Assembly: GCF_051020985.1 (NCBI RefSeq)
Contig: NC_135008.1
Coordinates: 3,720,001-3,784,000, forward strand
DNA: 64,000 nucleotides
Source: Nomia melanderi
Lineage: Eukaryota > Arthropoda > Insecta > Hymenoptera > Halictidae
Reading direction: 5' to 3'
Shown here piece by piece: positions 14,401-27,729 of the stretch. How positions within the stretch are numbered: position 1 is the stretch's first letter; every line of letters begins with the position of its first letter. Both the position numbers and the translations under genes were made by a program. Below the pieces are notes generated by a model. That model made no database searches and was not told the origin of the DNA. It was given only the letters and a program-made list of their open reading frames with translations.

Positions 14401-17400
14401 GAGATATTCAATTTTCTTTCGCGTTTCCTACCGGCGCGCTCGACGATCGACGGCTGATGGAGAAGGATAGGGATCGATGATGCAACGCTCCACGGATACG
14501 GCCTGCGGCGATGCAATCGCCGATCGATATTGCGTCTGGATTAGACGAAGGATCGGTCTCCTCTCGAGTGGTTTTTCCTGAATGGAGATGTGTTCCCGAG
14601 AGACGCTTGTATCGTATATTATATATCGCGGATTATTTCTGTAATAAGAACGATGCACGTTCGAGGATGTACATTGAAAGATTGATAAACGTCCGAATTG
14701 ATTCGTGTATAAGCTAAGTACGATACTTGTGCTCGGGGTTTCCTGGATGTTCGAGAAAGTGGCTGACTGTACAATAAAATACCGGGCGGAATAGGTAGAC
14801 GGAAGCGCGAAGGAACGCGACCGGACGCACGTCGTTCACCAGTCGAGGCGGACGCGTTGCATTCGCGAGACCGGTGACACGTTGACACGTGAAACGTGCC
14901 AGCCGAAGGTTCCTGGCCCCGGGTTACGTTCGTGCATCTTTATTCGGAGCCGGAATGGGATCGATCGCGCGCGAGGCCGTACGATATCGTGACCGAGCGG
15001 GTTGGCGGCGCGGCGCGGCGCGGCCGAGGACGGGGCGCGTCTTCCGGGAGGAGTCGCGCGATTTCACGGAGACTTCCGTTAATTTTGTTCCGCGGCCGCG
15101 TTAGTTTCCTATTAACGATCACGAATACGACGGGGCTCTGGCACCCTCCCCTCCCCGCCCGACGAAACTCATTAAACGTCTGTCCGTTTGTCTCGATGCA
15201 CACGCGGAAACACACGACCCGCTTCAGACATCGCCGTCGCGATCGCTGTGCCGCGCCGTGGCGGTTCACGTATGCGTCCGCCGCGCGGAAGTTGTAAACG
15301 AATTAACGACGTGTCGTAGATCGCCGACCGGCATCGGGATATTATCCTCATCGCACGGAACAATTACTTTTCTCCCACGGGAATCCCCGCGGACGGGTTC
15401 GTGCCCGATCGCGCCCCGCCGCGAGAAACTTTTCTGATGTCGCGGACGCCTCGCCGTTCGTTTCCGTTTCCGATCCTGCCACCTTCGGATTGATTGCCTG
15501 GCGTCGAGAGGTCTTAAACGATTCTCCGGGACATTCGAGAATTGATTTTCTAATGAATAATTATCATACTGATGCTCTAAGTGGTCATTGAAATTTCAAG
15601 TTTTCGCGATTGCCTCGAACGCTGTTCGACCGTGGAGATAGCTTCGAGGATAATTGTTTCGTTACGATGATTGCTTATTTAAGAGAGTATCCGTGGTCGA
15701 ACGATACTTTTGGTTCGAGTGAAATATTGCCATCGAGCTCGATCAACTCGGAACGCAACAATGGACGGTTGAAGCGGTTGTAGGTGGTTGCACTTACCTC
15801 GGAGCAGGAAGTCTGTATTAACGGGGGAAGTCCCGGTGCATCCTGGCGGCGGACGATTATCGATAAATGACAAAAACCGCAGATCGCCAGGCGTCGTGGC
15901 TCGCGTCAGTTGCGGCCGAAGTTGCCATATGTCGTGTCCGACGAGTATTCCAGTTTACTGCCACCCGAGCAGCGTTTGTTCTACAATCGATACGAAGTCT
16001 TGTAAAATTCATTCGCGAAGTTCATTCACAGAATCGGAGCAGAGACAATCTAAAAGTGAATCTTCGAAAAAGGTTTGCTAATTCGATTCGATTCCACAAA
16101 ATTCTATTCGAATTAATACCTTCGTAATACACCACCGTAACGTCACACTCCAGCGGCGCGGTCAAATAAAAAGATTTCGATTAGTAATTTCAGGTGTCCC
16201 GCCTCGTGTGCCTCCGACTACCGTGAAACCGCTTGAGCGTCGCTGAAAAGATGACACGTGGCCGGAGTAATCGCTACCTAGCAGTGTATTATGTACTTCC
16301 GTGGCATGGCTGGCCGACTCGGAAACACTTCACGGTGTTTATCTATTCTCGGCTATCGATCGTCCTCACGGCAGGTGCTCCGGGATTCGTTCACGGTGAC
16401 GTTGTCGCGCCACGGTCCCGAAATGTAATTTGTGCTAGACCGGAGTCGGTCGGGACAGCGGGCAGATGTTACGACAGAAGTTGATTGCTATCCTGGAAGA
16501 TGGAATTAGAAAAGAAACATCTTCATTTTAAGTCTGTTGGACGATCGTTGGTCTTAATGCTTCATTCTCTCGGGTTAATCGTTCGTTATACGACCTCAAA
16601 ATTGGACACATATGGGTAACGGAAGGATTTGAACGGTGTTTACGCGTTAAATAGATGTTCCGATTCGAATAATGATTAACACACGGCTCTTAGAATTTAC
16701 GAAATTGTTCCCAGGTTTAAAAGCGAGGGGTACGATTCTAAAATTCCTCCGAGAAACGTGCACGTCGGGTTTCCTGCAGTCCGCGCCGCGACGAGAACAA
16801 AAGCCGCCTAAATAATTCTCGGCGAGTCGTCGTGGCGCTGTCAGCCCGTAGAAACGACGTGCGGGGCGGGTGCTTTTCATTTCGAGTCGACTTAATACTC
16901 GTGTCGCACGCGAAAATGTTGTGGCGAGGAAATTAAGGACTCTCGAGGCCGTCACGGCAGAAAAAGAGGAACTCGACCGGCGAACACGCTGTCCTACCCT
17001 CGTCCCCGCCTCGGGGAACGGGATCCTCTCGTGCACAGTCTCTGCGACCTCATCCCTCCGTAGCGCAATTAAATCAACAGGAAACATCTTTCGTTTACCC
17101 ACAATCTATACGGAGAAACACAACGTTATCCTAGATCAATACATATGAAACACTATCTAAGATAAACACTAGAATAGCTTTCTACTAGAAACTACGAAAC
17201 TTCATTGAATCTTATTTATCATATCACTCTATCGATACATAAAAATTCCTCACAAGAGCAACTGTATCTTTCCACTAATTACAAAAGCTCACGCATGAGT
17301 CACTTGAATCCACCTGGTTCCAACGTTTAGAAGCATTAGGGACGAGATTTACGATGGTCCAATTAAGGAGCTAACGAGAAGAGCATCTAAATTCCCGAGA

Positions 17401-20138
17401 AATCAGTCACGCCGCGGAATCACGTTCAAGGGAACCTGCTCGAACAATGCGCCATAGGAGAACGAAGCCATACGGTCCCGTCGAATGTCGCGGGAAGAAA
17501 GGGGCGGGGGGGAGGGACACCGGGCTGCGGCTCCATGCGAGCAGAAGCCTGAAAAAAGACAGGGGACCCCGTGAGCGCGGCTATGATGGCCGCTTTCCTG
17601 TCGACCGTATAAAAAATTCAGTTTTGAAACGGCCGGCCCAGCCCGGGACAACCCTTTGTGCGGGACAGAAGGGTGCCCCTTCAGACGAGAGGGCACGCAC
17701 AATGCCACGGGGCGTGTGTCTCTTGGTGTGTGCCCTATTTACACAGCGACAGCCTCCGGACTATGAGACATGAGACTCTCTCTCCGGCCCTTTTTTTACT
17801 CCCCGCGACCGCCTCCCCGTCCCTCGGTCTCCTTCCCTCTTTCTCTGGCCGGCGTCACCCCATCGACCCCTCGAATATTGGCACGGACAAGCCCACGGTG
17901 CATTGTGGGACCCCTCGAGCGATCCCAGCCAATCGGGCCACCGCATGACGATTTTATTATGAAAAAGCGAAACGTTAGGGTGGATCGAACCCCTTCACGA
18001 AGGGTGAGCGACACGAAGAGAACGAGAGGGAGGAGGGAGAGTGGACCTGGAACGGTCTCGTTGCGTGTCCCGAATGTTTACCGTCCCCGCTAAACGCTCG
18101 CCCCGGATGGAAGGGAGGAAGAAGGTGCCGGTAGAGGGGAACACCCGAAAATGAGCGGATCCTGTCGTCGACAATGGCGATTGATTTTTTTTCCGTTGAG
18201 GTGAATGCCACTCTCTCGAAGAGTATACCTTGATTCGGAACGTCTCGAAAGCAACGGGTCTAATGGGGAAAGGTAAAAGGGGAAAGAAGTATGATCGTTA
18301 TTTTTCAAGACGATCGCAACAGTTGTACCGCGGTAGATAGAGTATCCGGCATTTTGCACGGGGGTGGTTGCGCGCGGTGTTTACGGAGGCCGGCGAAAAC
18401 AATTACAAATTTCAGCCACCCCTGCGTACCGCGGGAATCCCTTCGAAATGAAATCATTCCGTCCGAGGTGGTGTACACACAGACCCAATGGCCGGGAAGC
18501 TCGATCGCGTCGCTTAATTATATCCCCTGCCCTGCGTGGTAGCGCGCACGAAATAATAATCCGGAACACAACGGCGGCATCCCATTGTTTCGCGTGCGTC
18601 GCAGGACGTTGTTCAACGTGGGGCCTGTCGAGTCGCCATCGTCCTGCGACTCTCGACTCGCCCGTGCGCCGGGGGGTGGGTTCCCGGCCGTGTACACCGG
18701 GCCGGGGGTGGGAGAGACACTGAGTACACAGATGCACGCGCGTACACGGAGCCCCGGCAGAGGTACTTACAGCCCCGCGCCACGAGTGATTAGCGATATT
18801 TTATTTCGCATGGGAAAGCAGAGAGATGAGAGAGAACTAGTTGAGTGGGAGCTCAGCTCTCTTTCATTAGGGAGGTCCCCGCCGTCCCCCGGCCTTCCCG
18901 GGTGTCCTGGAGCTGTGCGCAACGCACCCTGTCATGATGGCGTTACGTCCAATATCCTTCGGCTCGGCCGAGTGATTCAAAATGGACAGATTTTGAGAGC
19001 GACGGATGCGGGGGTAGCCTAACCCTCGGCCATTCGGCTGAGCTGGAAACCGGAGACTTAGTTTGTCCGCCATTCGAGCTTGTTATATTACAGTCTGGAT
19101 ATTTGTTTGACAACCTTCTTATTTCGTCTGAAATCTTCATATAAGGTCGTCGAATTATTCGTAATCTTTCTTCGATTGTTCGTAAATCGCTCGACTAGTA
19201 ACTACATAGAATAGTGTACTCTTCCATTGACTTTACATTCGAACACTCGTCGCAGTTCTTCAACTAAAACTCCTACATATTAAAGAAATCTCGAGATACT
19301 CTCGAAACTATATCACGCGAGCAATCTCCGGAGGAATACTCGGGGTTAGCGCCGTGCGAGGGGGGCGAAGCGGGGAGCAGGGAGGAGCGGAGAGTGGTTC
19401 TGTCAGAAGAAAATGAAACACGGACGGAGGCAGGGACTTTAATATCAAGAATCAGGATCCGCCATTTCTCCACCGGGCGTGGAATCATCGTAGGTTCCCG
19501 TGTGTACACAACAAACGACGAACACGCGCGCGCCGCGCGTCTGCAACGCCGGGACACACGGCTCGGCGAAACCCGTCCTTGTTAGCAGCTGCGTAGCATC
19601 CCCCGCCCGTTACACAATACCCTCTCTCGTTCCCCTGAAAAACGGATGGGTGGATTAATGACGTCACGGGGGGAACAAGGAGCGCACCTGGCTTCCACGG
19701 GGAATCCACCAATCGTCGCGACCCTCTCCGTCGCCCTTGCGCCGTCCGCGGGTCACGGGGCGAGCTACGGTGACACGGCGACCGTAAAGCGATATACCCA
19801 CCCCTCGGCCCTCCTTTGCTCGTTCATTTCCGCCAATCGGCGTGGACAAACGCGACCGAGCGGTGCGCGCACACACGCGCGGCGCGTCGCGTCGCGCGGC
19901 CCCCGCCGGAATGAAATTAACGAGTTAATTGTAAATGAACCGCCGGCCGACCCGAGGGTCGCCGAGGAAATGAATTGAACAAACGCGGGGTGAACTGCGC
20001 GCCGCCGCGGGGACGCTGGCTTTTTCGCCGGGCTTTGTTTCTGCCTCGCTGGGATTACCGCGTGAATGCGACTTGAATTGCCGGTGCTTCTCGGTTAGTT
20101 CAAAGGAAAGATTGACTTTGCTTAGGTTAGTTTATTGA
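11437..20138. other. Non-coding sequence, no gene recognised
   Basis: Mostly GC-rich with short AT-rich islands (about 13.5-13.7 and 17.1-17.4 kb). Chance frames of 100-217 codons occur on both strands without recognisable domains. A TATGGAAATG decamer appears twice at 12008 and 12034. Confidence 0.65.
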
Positions 20139-20142
20139 TTAA

Positions 20143-20375
20143 CCCTTTGTGCTCCAGAAGTTTTTCGTCGGAAATATTCAATATCTTCTAATGAGATACA
20201 GACATTTTCTTAGATTGAATTAAGAAATCTCACATGCATTGAGGAAGAGAACTATTTTCTTTCAGTATCTCGTATATTGATGCATTATACAAAGCTTAAT
20301 ATTCAATATCAAAATTTACAGTTTTGCTGTGTCAAGTCATTTGGTGCCTTAGAGCCGCCTCTGGAGTGGAAAGGG
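20143..20375. mobile_element. TTAA-flanked MITE, CCCTTTGCAC family (233 bp)
   Basis: TTAA at 20139-20142 and 20376-20379. Ends are CCCTTTGTGCTCCAGAAG and CTGGAGTGGAAAGGG. The subterminal and interior sequence (GTTTTTC, GGAAATATTCAA, TAATGAGATA) matches the element at 11209, showing the same family at a different degree of decay. Non-coding. Confidence 0.85.
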
Positions 20376-22797
20376 TTAAAGATATTGGAAGGTTTGAAAT
20401 CTTTTTGTGTTCAAATTGGAATATGATTCTTCTGCGAGTGTTTAGGACGAATAGGAGGTTGAGGGAAGATAGTATTCTTGTTGCTGCTAGGAAATTAAGT
20501 TAGGGGTTCAGTTGACGACGAACTGTTTGAAGGATCACTGACAGACTGCTGGAAGTGTAAGTGTTATTACAGAATATTAGTACATAATACCGAGTTCCTT
20601 CATCTTTGGTGGCCCGAGAGGGTCCATCCATATAACGACCGACGGGTCCATTCCCCGGAATCCCTCGCAGGAGCTTCTAATTTCTCGAACAACCTAGAAA
20701 AGCGTCCGAGGGCAGTCCGTGAACGGATAATGCAGTCCTGGGAAAGGGCCGAGCAGGCTGAACGGTACTAGGTTGGACGGCGGTGAGTGAAAAAAAGGGG
20801 AAAAGAATCACTGGCTCCCGAAGAATTTTCAAAGTGTCGTGGCCTGCGACGCGGCTGCGTCGGAGGAACCCTCCCGGCGCTGTTTGATCTACGCCCCGGG
20901 ACGTTTTATTGTCTTATTGCGTCGTCTCGCGAACCCTCGGCTCCCCATTCACCGAGTCCACGACACGTTTATGAATTTATAGCGGGCTTTGTGGCGGTGG
21001 CCGGTAATCCAACGGACAGCTACCTACCGTTTATTGGGCCCTTTGTTATTAGCCACCCCGAGCGGCGGCGGGACGGGGGCGGAACGCTTTCCGCGTTGCG
21101 CAACCCTGAAAAGACGAAGCCTTTTCCTTCGGCGTAATTAAGACGCGGAACCGGCGCGCATCTTTGCCCCGGAGAAAATCTTTAGAAACTTTTCAGCCGA
21201 AAAGATGGATGCAGGAAGGGGAAAAGGGTTGTGCCTTCGCTGATGATGCATAAATTAGGTACGCTAATGGCCGGGTCGGACTTCGCAGCAGATATAGACT
21301 GAGAAAAGACCGGGGAAAATATTAATGCGTCGGCTTCCTTCTTCTCTTACTCCTTCTTTGTGTTCCGTCTTTCGCTGTCTTCCTTCGAATCCCGCACGAT
21401 CCGGTGGAATCAGGAAGATCGTCCTAATTATGATCCGCTAATTGGGCCTGATTGGCCTCTTTGCCGGGTATACGTCCAACGTGAGTCCATTCATTTCCAA
21501 TTATTGTTGCAGGATCCACTCCGATGATTTTGAAACCTTCTTTCTCGTTACGGGAAGGAGAATGTCTCATTAAATGTACGTTTAGTCCGGTGAAAGACAA
21601 TTGCAATTCCGCTGGATATTCGATAAATTGAAACCGAGGGTCCGAAGGACGAGCAAATATCTTGTTCCTCGACGCGGCGATCCTCGGGCTGGCACCAACG
21701 GGATTCAAGTCTGGTAGCCATTGTCCTACGAGGTCACGTACGCTCAAGTACGATCAGCCGGGAGAGAAGGTCTTCGCGAGAGCAACGCGAGCAATAATTG
21801 CGCGTCCCTCTTAGCTCCTCGCTCCGCTGCGCCGCGATTCAGGGTCGATCGTCGTCCAAACAACACCCCCGCCAGCGGCTCGACGCGTTTCGACTCCCAC
21901 CGGCGCTACTCGATCGTTGACGGCCATTCACGGCCGACGTTTCACGCTCATCAAGAAGCCGTGTCAGAGGAATCATTAGGGGTGCAATGATATTCGATCG
22001 TTAGCGATCGCTTTGCTTTTGAATCGAAATTGCACACACAATCGAAATGAAAATAGAAACCACAAACTGCCAAATACATGTTCAAATACCGATCGAAGGA
22101 ACTTTCCAGTTGTTTCACTACATATTATACACGATTCGATCAATTTCTTTATAGACGCACATATCCTTTCACCCGCAAGAGCAAAAAATATTGGTAAATT
22201 CTGTACGTGTTTCCCAAAGCAGCTTATAGAACCTGTCCAGAAGCAGTCGGCTCATAACGACGATAGCAGTCTGCGGTAATGAAGAATGCCAGCTATTTAA
22301 TCGTTTCGGAGGATGAACGGGGGTCCTTTCCGGTAAATATTTAAGGCATGGAATTCGTTCCGGCGGATGCTGGTAGGAATTTATTTTCCGCTAGATTCGG
22401 GATACTAGATCCAGCATCGCGTCCTTCGGTTCAACAATGAATCGAAACGACCGCACGCTTCCTGTGCCGAAAAACGATGTGAACCTTGGGTAAAAAGGTT
22501 TCGGTATCGGAGTCCGAAGCGGCGTCGTTGCAGGGGATGGTGGCCAGCGAAAGGAAGCAATAGAACGTAATCAAAACCGAGGCACGCATAGTAGCAGCCG
22601 GTAATTCGTATCCACGCGAGGATGGAACGCATCGTGATCGCAATTTCACCCGGCGGAATGGTGGCCGGCGGATGATGGCGGCGCGTCACGTCCGATGTCG
22701 TGAACCGCGCCGGATGAAAAACTCTTTTCCAATAGAGGGCCCGGGCAATCAGAGTGAGAGAACGAAACGTACCGCGATCGCGAACAGAGAAACGTAC

Positions 22798-22820
22798 GGC
22801 AGGCAGGCAGGCAGGCAGGC
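22798..22820. repeat. (GGCA)n microsatellite
   Basis: Six GGCA units, the last incomplete, in tandem. Confidence 0.95.
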
Positions 22821-25605
22821 GTACGTAGCGGTTGCGCACCGGCCCGGTCCTTATATCTGCGTCTCTCTGCCCCGTAATTACCGGGATCGGCCTTCACCGC
22901 GGCAATTTGTCAAGGCTGTAATAATCCCGGCGGACCTATGGCATTGTATACATATCGGCGGATGCCTCCCACCGCAGCAGATAACATCAGCGGCGGCCCG
23001 GCGAGCCGGCCGGCGAGCCCGGACCGGCCCGGTCTTCTGGTACCGTCGGCTGAAAACCATCCATTTTGAGTCACCGGTGTACCATCATCGACTCGGTTTT
23101 GACGCCCGCTTCAAATTAAAGCCAATCGCCACTCCGATAGGCCCCGTTCCGCCGTCGATCATCCCCCGCTATACAAATACTGCGCGCGGCCGGCCCGCTC
23201 TCTTCCTTTTGTTCCCAGCCATTTTTCCGTCCCCGCGCATCTCCCGATCGGCTGCGTCGCCGCGGCGGGACACGCGATTGCAATGCGAAAATTTTCTATT
23301 ATTACCGGACGTTAAGTATACGCTCGTCTTCGAGGGACGGGATATTGTCTTCGAGGGCCGAGCGAAAATTCCATGATAACCGACGCGGTCCACGGTAATT
23401 CCTCGGTGCCCGGACTAACGATTTTAAGAGTGATTGCACGTTTCTGGATTTACGAGAGGGTACTGGACAACTTGTTTACGAATTGTCGACAGTGATTGTT
23501 CGTTTATTTGTGCGAACCGCTCGTTGGTGATACATCAGACGGTCGAGATTGATACGCGAAACGCTTTGGGATAGCCGTTACGAGTTGTAATGGTAACCAG
23601 CCGTCCAATCGTACGGAAGAATTGAATGTAACTCGGACTGGATACTTACCGCCGTGTCCCGCCCTTTTAACCCTTCCGCCTCGCCCCGCGGTATCCCCTG
23701 CGTTCCGCCTAGTGGAAGCAGTTTCCATCTGCGAGGATCGTCCACCTTTCCCAGGGAATCGCGGCAGGAGGACGGGAGAGGAGCGAGTCGTCGAAAAGAG
23801 AGGAGAGACAGGCCACTCGGATGTACAGCGTGACTAGCTACATCTCTGCCTCGCCCCTTCCACTTTTTTTTTCTATGAAAGCCTCCGGTCGGATCTCGGT
23901 TAATAGTGGATGGCAGTTGCAGGGGCCAGGACGTCAGGCCGGCGCAACGGAGTGCGAGCATCCACCTATCTTGATGAGATCTTGTTTTCCGTGGGATCCC
24001 CCGCGGCGCGCCGCGATTCGTTCCCCGTGTTCCGTTCCCGATCCCGTTCCCGTTCCATCGCCGGAAAATCAACGACGGAACAGACGCTCGCGTGCACATG
24101 CATCGAACGCGCTGGAACCGCGAGTTGACGGACGCCGCGGAAGGGTGGAGAAGGTTGTTGAACCGTTTCAATCTAGGGAAGCTAGAGAATATGGTTAAAT
24201 GTTCGGTGATTTTAGTATCTTTGATTCGACTGGTTCAGCTCGAAATAAGAAAAACAGTGTTTTCCTAACGTTACGTGATGTTAATCGCGTGAGTTGCAAT
24301 TTTCTTTAGTGCGATCGATGAATGATATGGTTAATAATCTGATAGAAGAAAAGGTAGCTCCACGTTCGCAGAGGTAAGGAGCATCCATGTTAGGAAAGAG
24401 TGACGATAAACGTAGCAAATAGATTAGGGTTTCCAGCGAAGGGAAGAAAAGCGAGTCGATGATGGCTCGCTAACGATTAATTACCTCGCTGCTGCCGGTA
24501 GTCGCAGAAAATCGTCCGACCGGGGTAATCGGACCGTTTTTTCCCTTCCTCCCTCGGCGCAGGCCAGGCTCGGGTCTCCCCTTCCGGTGGATGTTTGCAG
24601 GAAGCCCCGGAGATTCAACCCTAAAACGGCGGCCGACAAAAAACGGGGAAGACTTTACTGCGTCCTAATTGGAATGACAGAGACGTCAATGGCGGCGACG
24701 GTCAAAGAGGCCGTAAACGTTGGTTACGGGTGTAAACTACGGATTTTAGTGTCACCGGGGTTTCCCGGCTCCCATAAGACGCACTGTTTATGGGGTTGTG
24801 TAACCGCCCTCGTAAACTAAAGTGTGTATTAACAAATGGAACGATTACACGGTGCGCCGGCGACGTCGCCGGACTCTTCCCGCGCGTCGCGTCGTCGGCC
24901 GCGCCATTTCGGCGCGCTCCGTCATGCAAGATGGCGCGGCGACGAAGACGATCTCGAGTAAACAAAGAAGATAAAGAACTACCGACTCGTTATTAATTTT
25001 CGAAAGCTGAAAGATGTTCAGTATCGAAGGAGTACCTGTATCGACAGAAACATAGCACAGATGAAACAACGAGCATTGCAGCGCAGAGGAGAGTAATAGT
25101 TACTACCGCAGAGAGTAATTTATGCCAGCACCGATACAAGACGTTTATATTCACCCTTCAGAATCAAGGTGAGCCGTAAAGTTACTGTCGTTCGAATAAT
25201 TATAGCCGCTACCGCATTTCACGGGGCTGCCGGTCAAAGGTTGTAAATTAGTCGCGCATTGTCTGGCCGGCTCCGTCGCTCGTAGACACGGTGTCAGCTA
25301 ATTGACACAGATCTAACGTTAGGTAGCCGGTCAATTTCACTAGCGTACGATTCGCGCTATTGCTCCGGTTTATTTGCAGCTGATTAGCCGCGCGTCGACC
25401 GTTTTGTTCCCTTCCTCGTTGTTTATCCTTTTCGCCGGGGCAACCTTTCGATCGGCGCTCGTCGCACGCACACGCGCTCGCGCCAGCCTACCTACACGGC
25501 CGCCGCGCCGCGGACCCCGTGCTCCGGCCTACGGTCCAATTGTTCTCCGGCGATTCGCAGTCAATTACGCGGCGGTGCGTGCACGTGATATATTAATAAG
25601 TGGAA

Positions 25606-25655
25606 TATAAATACCCCCGTTGTCCGTGTACACGCGCAATCCGGAGTATAAATAG
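25606..25655 (+). promoter_or_regulatory. Pair of TATA-box-like motifs (weak candidate promoter)
   Basis: TATAAATAC at 25606-25614 and TATAAATAG at 25647-25655, 41 bases apart in otherwise GC-rich DNA. The second matches a strong TATA consensus. No convincing initiator at the expected spacing and no gene starts downstream, so this may be chance or an unannotated non-coding transcript. Confidence 0.18.
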
Positions 25656-25952
25656 TCCACGGCGGCCGCGGCCGATCCTGGAATACTAATCAGCATCTAG
25701 TTTACATCACACCCGTGTGGGCTCGTTCCGCTGCATACAATGTGTGATTTCACGAGATTAAGCACGATAATTAAGTTCATTAGAATGGCTCGCTGAGTGA
25801 TTGCTATGCCCCTGCCTTGGCTTTAATTAATCCGCTAATAAACGTCGTTATTGTTAGCATTGCAGTCGTTATCATTGCGGAAAACGCAGCCTCCCTCGCC
25901 CCGCGTTCCCCCGCGCCTCCATCCTTTCGCCGTGCAGACCACTTGCGAAGGC

Positions 25953-25970
25953 AAAAAAAAAAAAAAAAAA
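25953..25970. repeat. A18 homopolymer
   Basis: Eighteen consecutive adenines after GGC. No element with a poly-A tail was recognised upstream. Confidence 0.95.
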
Positions 25971-26330
25971 CACGAAGAACGAGCAACGAGACTGGGAAAT
26001 AACGATGGAAATCGAACGGGTTGATGCATCGGTTAAGCGGAAGCGGTCCGCGGATGGTAGTTGAGCTTCCCGCCTAGGAGCGGTGCGGTCGTCTTTTATC
26101 TCCCCGTTTTTATGAAGAGACGCACTTTTTGTTATGCACGCGGTTTTATTGCTTCTGGCAACATCCGCGTTTGCGGTACATAAAGGAATGTTTGTGAACC
26201 TTCGATGCTTCGAGAACTCAGCTGTTCAGGATAGGCTTTCCGTGGAACGCGAGGAAAGGCTTGACATTATTTTAACGCGCGATCTCCGTTTGCTTCAGTA
26301 GCAATCTTCGTAATTACAGTACTTTGTTAA

Positions 26331-26581
26331 CCCTTTGCACGCTGTTGTCGTCGCTATGGCACTTTAATGTAAGCTTGTATCTCCGTTGTCGAGGCATGTG
26401 GAAACAATTCTGTTTCCTACAAAATACTTTTCCGTATTGTTATATTTCTTATAATATATTCTTATTCTAACAATAAAACATGATTTCGCCACTGTAGATA
26501 CTCCTGGAGCCACTAATCCACAGTACAAATGACTCAGAGTTGCCGAGAGGTCATATTAGAAATTGTTCCGAGTGCAAAGGT
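26331..26581. mobile_element. TTAA-flanked MITE, CCCTTTGCAC family (251 bp)
   Basis: TTAA at 26327-26330 and 26582-26585. The left end is CCCTTTGCACGCTG and the right end CCGAGTGCAAAGGT, with the last G of GGG mutated. The interior is AT-rich, with no coding capacity. Confidence 0.8.
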
Positions 26582-26585
26582 TTAA

Positions 26586-27533
26586 GCAACAAATCGTCTT
26601 CATAAAATACAAGTGAAATTCGAGAAAAGAATTTCAACTTCCTACATCCTTGAGCTACGATTTCAGATACAAGCACTCGTGAAAGTAATTGTACGTTCTA
26701 CACGCGAGGCGCAAAGTCTTGAGAACGTGTTAATTCAGGATCGTCGCATCCTTGCACGTCGATGTTCCAATATTTCAAAGAAACTTCCAGCGTCGGGATC
26801 CGCTGACGCGGCGAGACGGTAAATTCCGCAAAGAAGCAAGCGTGTTCTCGTGAATATTAAGGAATAGAAAATTTAAGAGAGACCCCCTGTAAGTCAGTCG
26901 CGCCGGATTAGGTTGCGGGCGTGGCGGGGGCGGGCGGGGCGGAGGGTTCGGCATGAACAACGATAATCGTCGTCGCCCGTGTCGATCGCCGTGGCCGATT
27001 AATTAAAACGGAGTCGCATCGATTTCGGCCCTCGACACCGGTCCACTCCGTATGATAATCCGACCGTTTGCTTTCTCTTGTAATTAGAAATTTATGCACT
27101 AGTTCGCGGGCGTGTTATTCAAATGTGACAGCACACTTCGGGCCCCGGGCACGCGGCGTGTATCCGCGGCATAATAATGCGCGATGTTTATGCCCGCGCC
27201 GACGCCCGCCATTAATTATCGCCCTAATGGGACTCGGTGGACAACGCGCGTTACACAGTAAAAACTTTGCTCTTCGGGGATCGTGGCCCCTCGCCTCTTT
27301 TTTAGTCGTATCGGCCGACGTTCACGGTGGAATTTTGCAGCACGACGTAGGTAAATTAACAGCTTCATTTAATATTCTTCGGACATCCATTTTGCAGCTT
27401 TCTGAACAAGTAGGCAGTAAATGTTTCTATTCCCCTGTTCACCGATGATAACATCTAATATTCCGCGCATCTTTCCTTCGATTCTCTTTCGCTGTACCTC
27501 GTGATTCTAACAACGAAGTAATCTAGCAATATT
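26586..27533. other. Non-coding sequence, no gene recognised
   Basis: Mixed-composition spacer between two MITEs. Only short chance frames, with no recognisable product. Confidence 0.65.
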
Positions 27534-27537
27534 TTAA

Positions 27538-27725
27538 CCAGTTAACTGTGTTTATGTACACGTCATCGTAAAGCTTGACACGATACTAATTCTTTCAGCG
27601 ATGAATTCTTTATTTTTTCACATAAACATGTTATGCTTTCACATAAAATTCTTCTTTGTTTCGCTTTGCTCTTTCATTAAAATACATTTTAGAGGTTTTT
27701 CCAACTTAGTTCCACAGTTAACTGG
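27538..27725. mobile_element. TTAA-flanked MITE with CCAGTTAACTGTG termini (188 bp)
   Basis: TTAA at 27534-27537 and 27726-27729. The termini are a perfect 13-bp inverted repeat, CCAGTTAACTGTG and CACAGTTAACTGG. The termini differ from the CCCTTTGCAC family, but the target site is the same, so this is a second piggyBac-like non-autonomous family. AT-rich interior, no coding capacity. Confidence 0.85.
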
Positions 27726-27729
27726 TTAA

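Larger units (their letters stand above)
20380..26326. other. Non-coding sequence, no gene recognised
   Basis: GC-rich with chance frames (the largest, near 22672-23376, has no recognisable domain). Contains the GGCA microsatellite, a compact palindrome block near 24857-24940, two TATA-like motifs near 25606-25655 and an A18 run. Confidence 0.65.

Noticed and set aside
22798..22820. Short tandem array considered as a CRISPR-like repeat
   Set aside because: The units are 4 bp without spacers: a plain microsatellite in a eukaryotic sequence.
22672..23376. 234-codon plus-strand frame
   Set aside because: Runs through the GGCA microsatellite and GC-rich DNA. Arg/Pro-rich with no recognisable motif.
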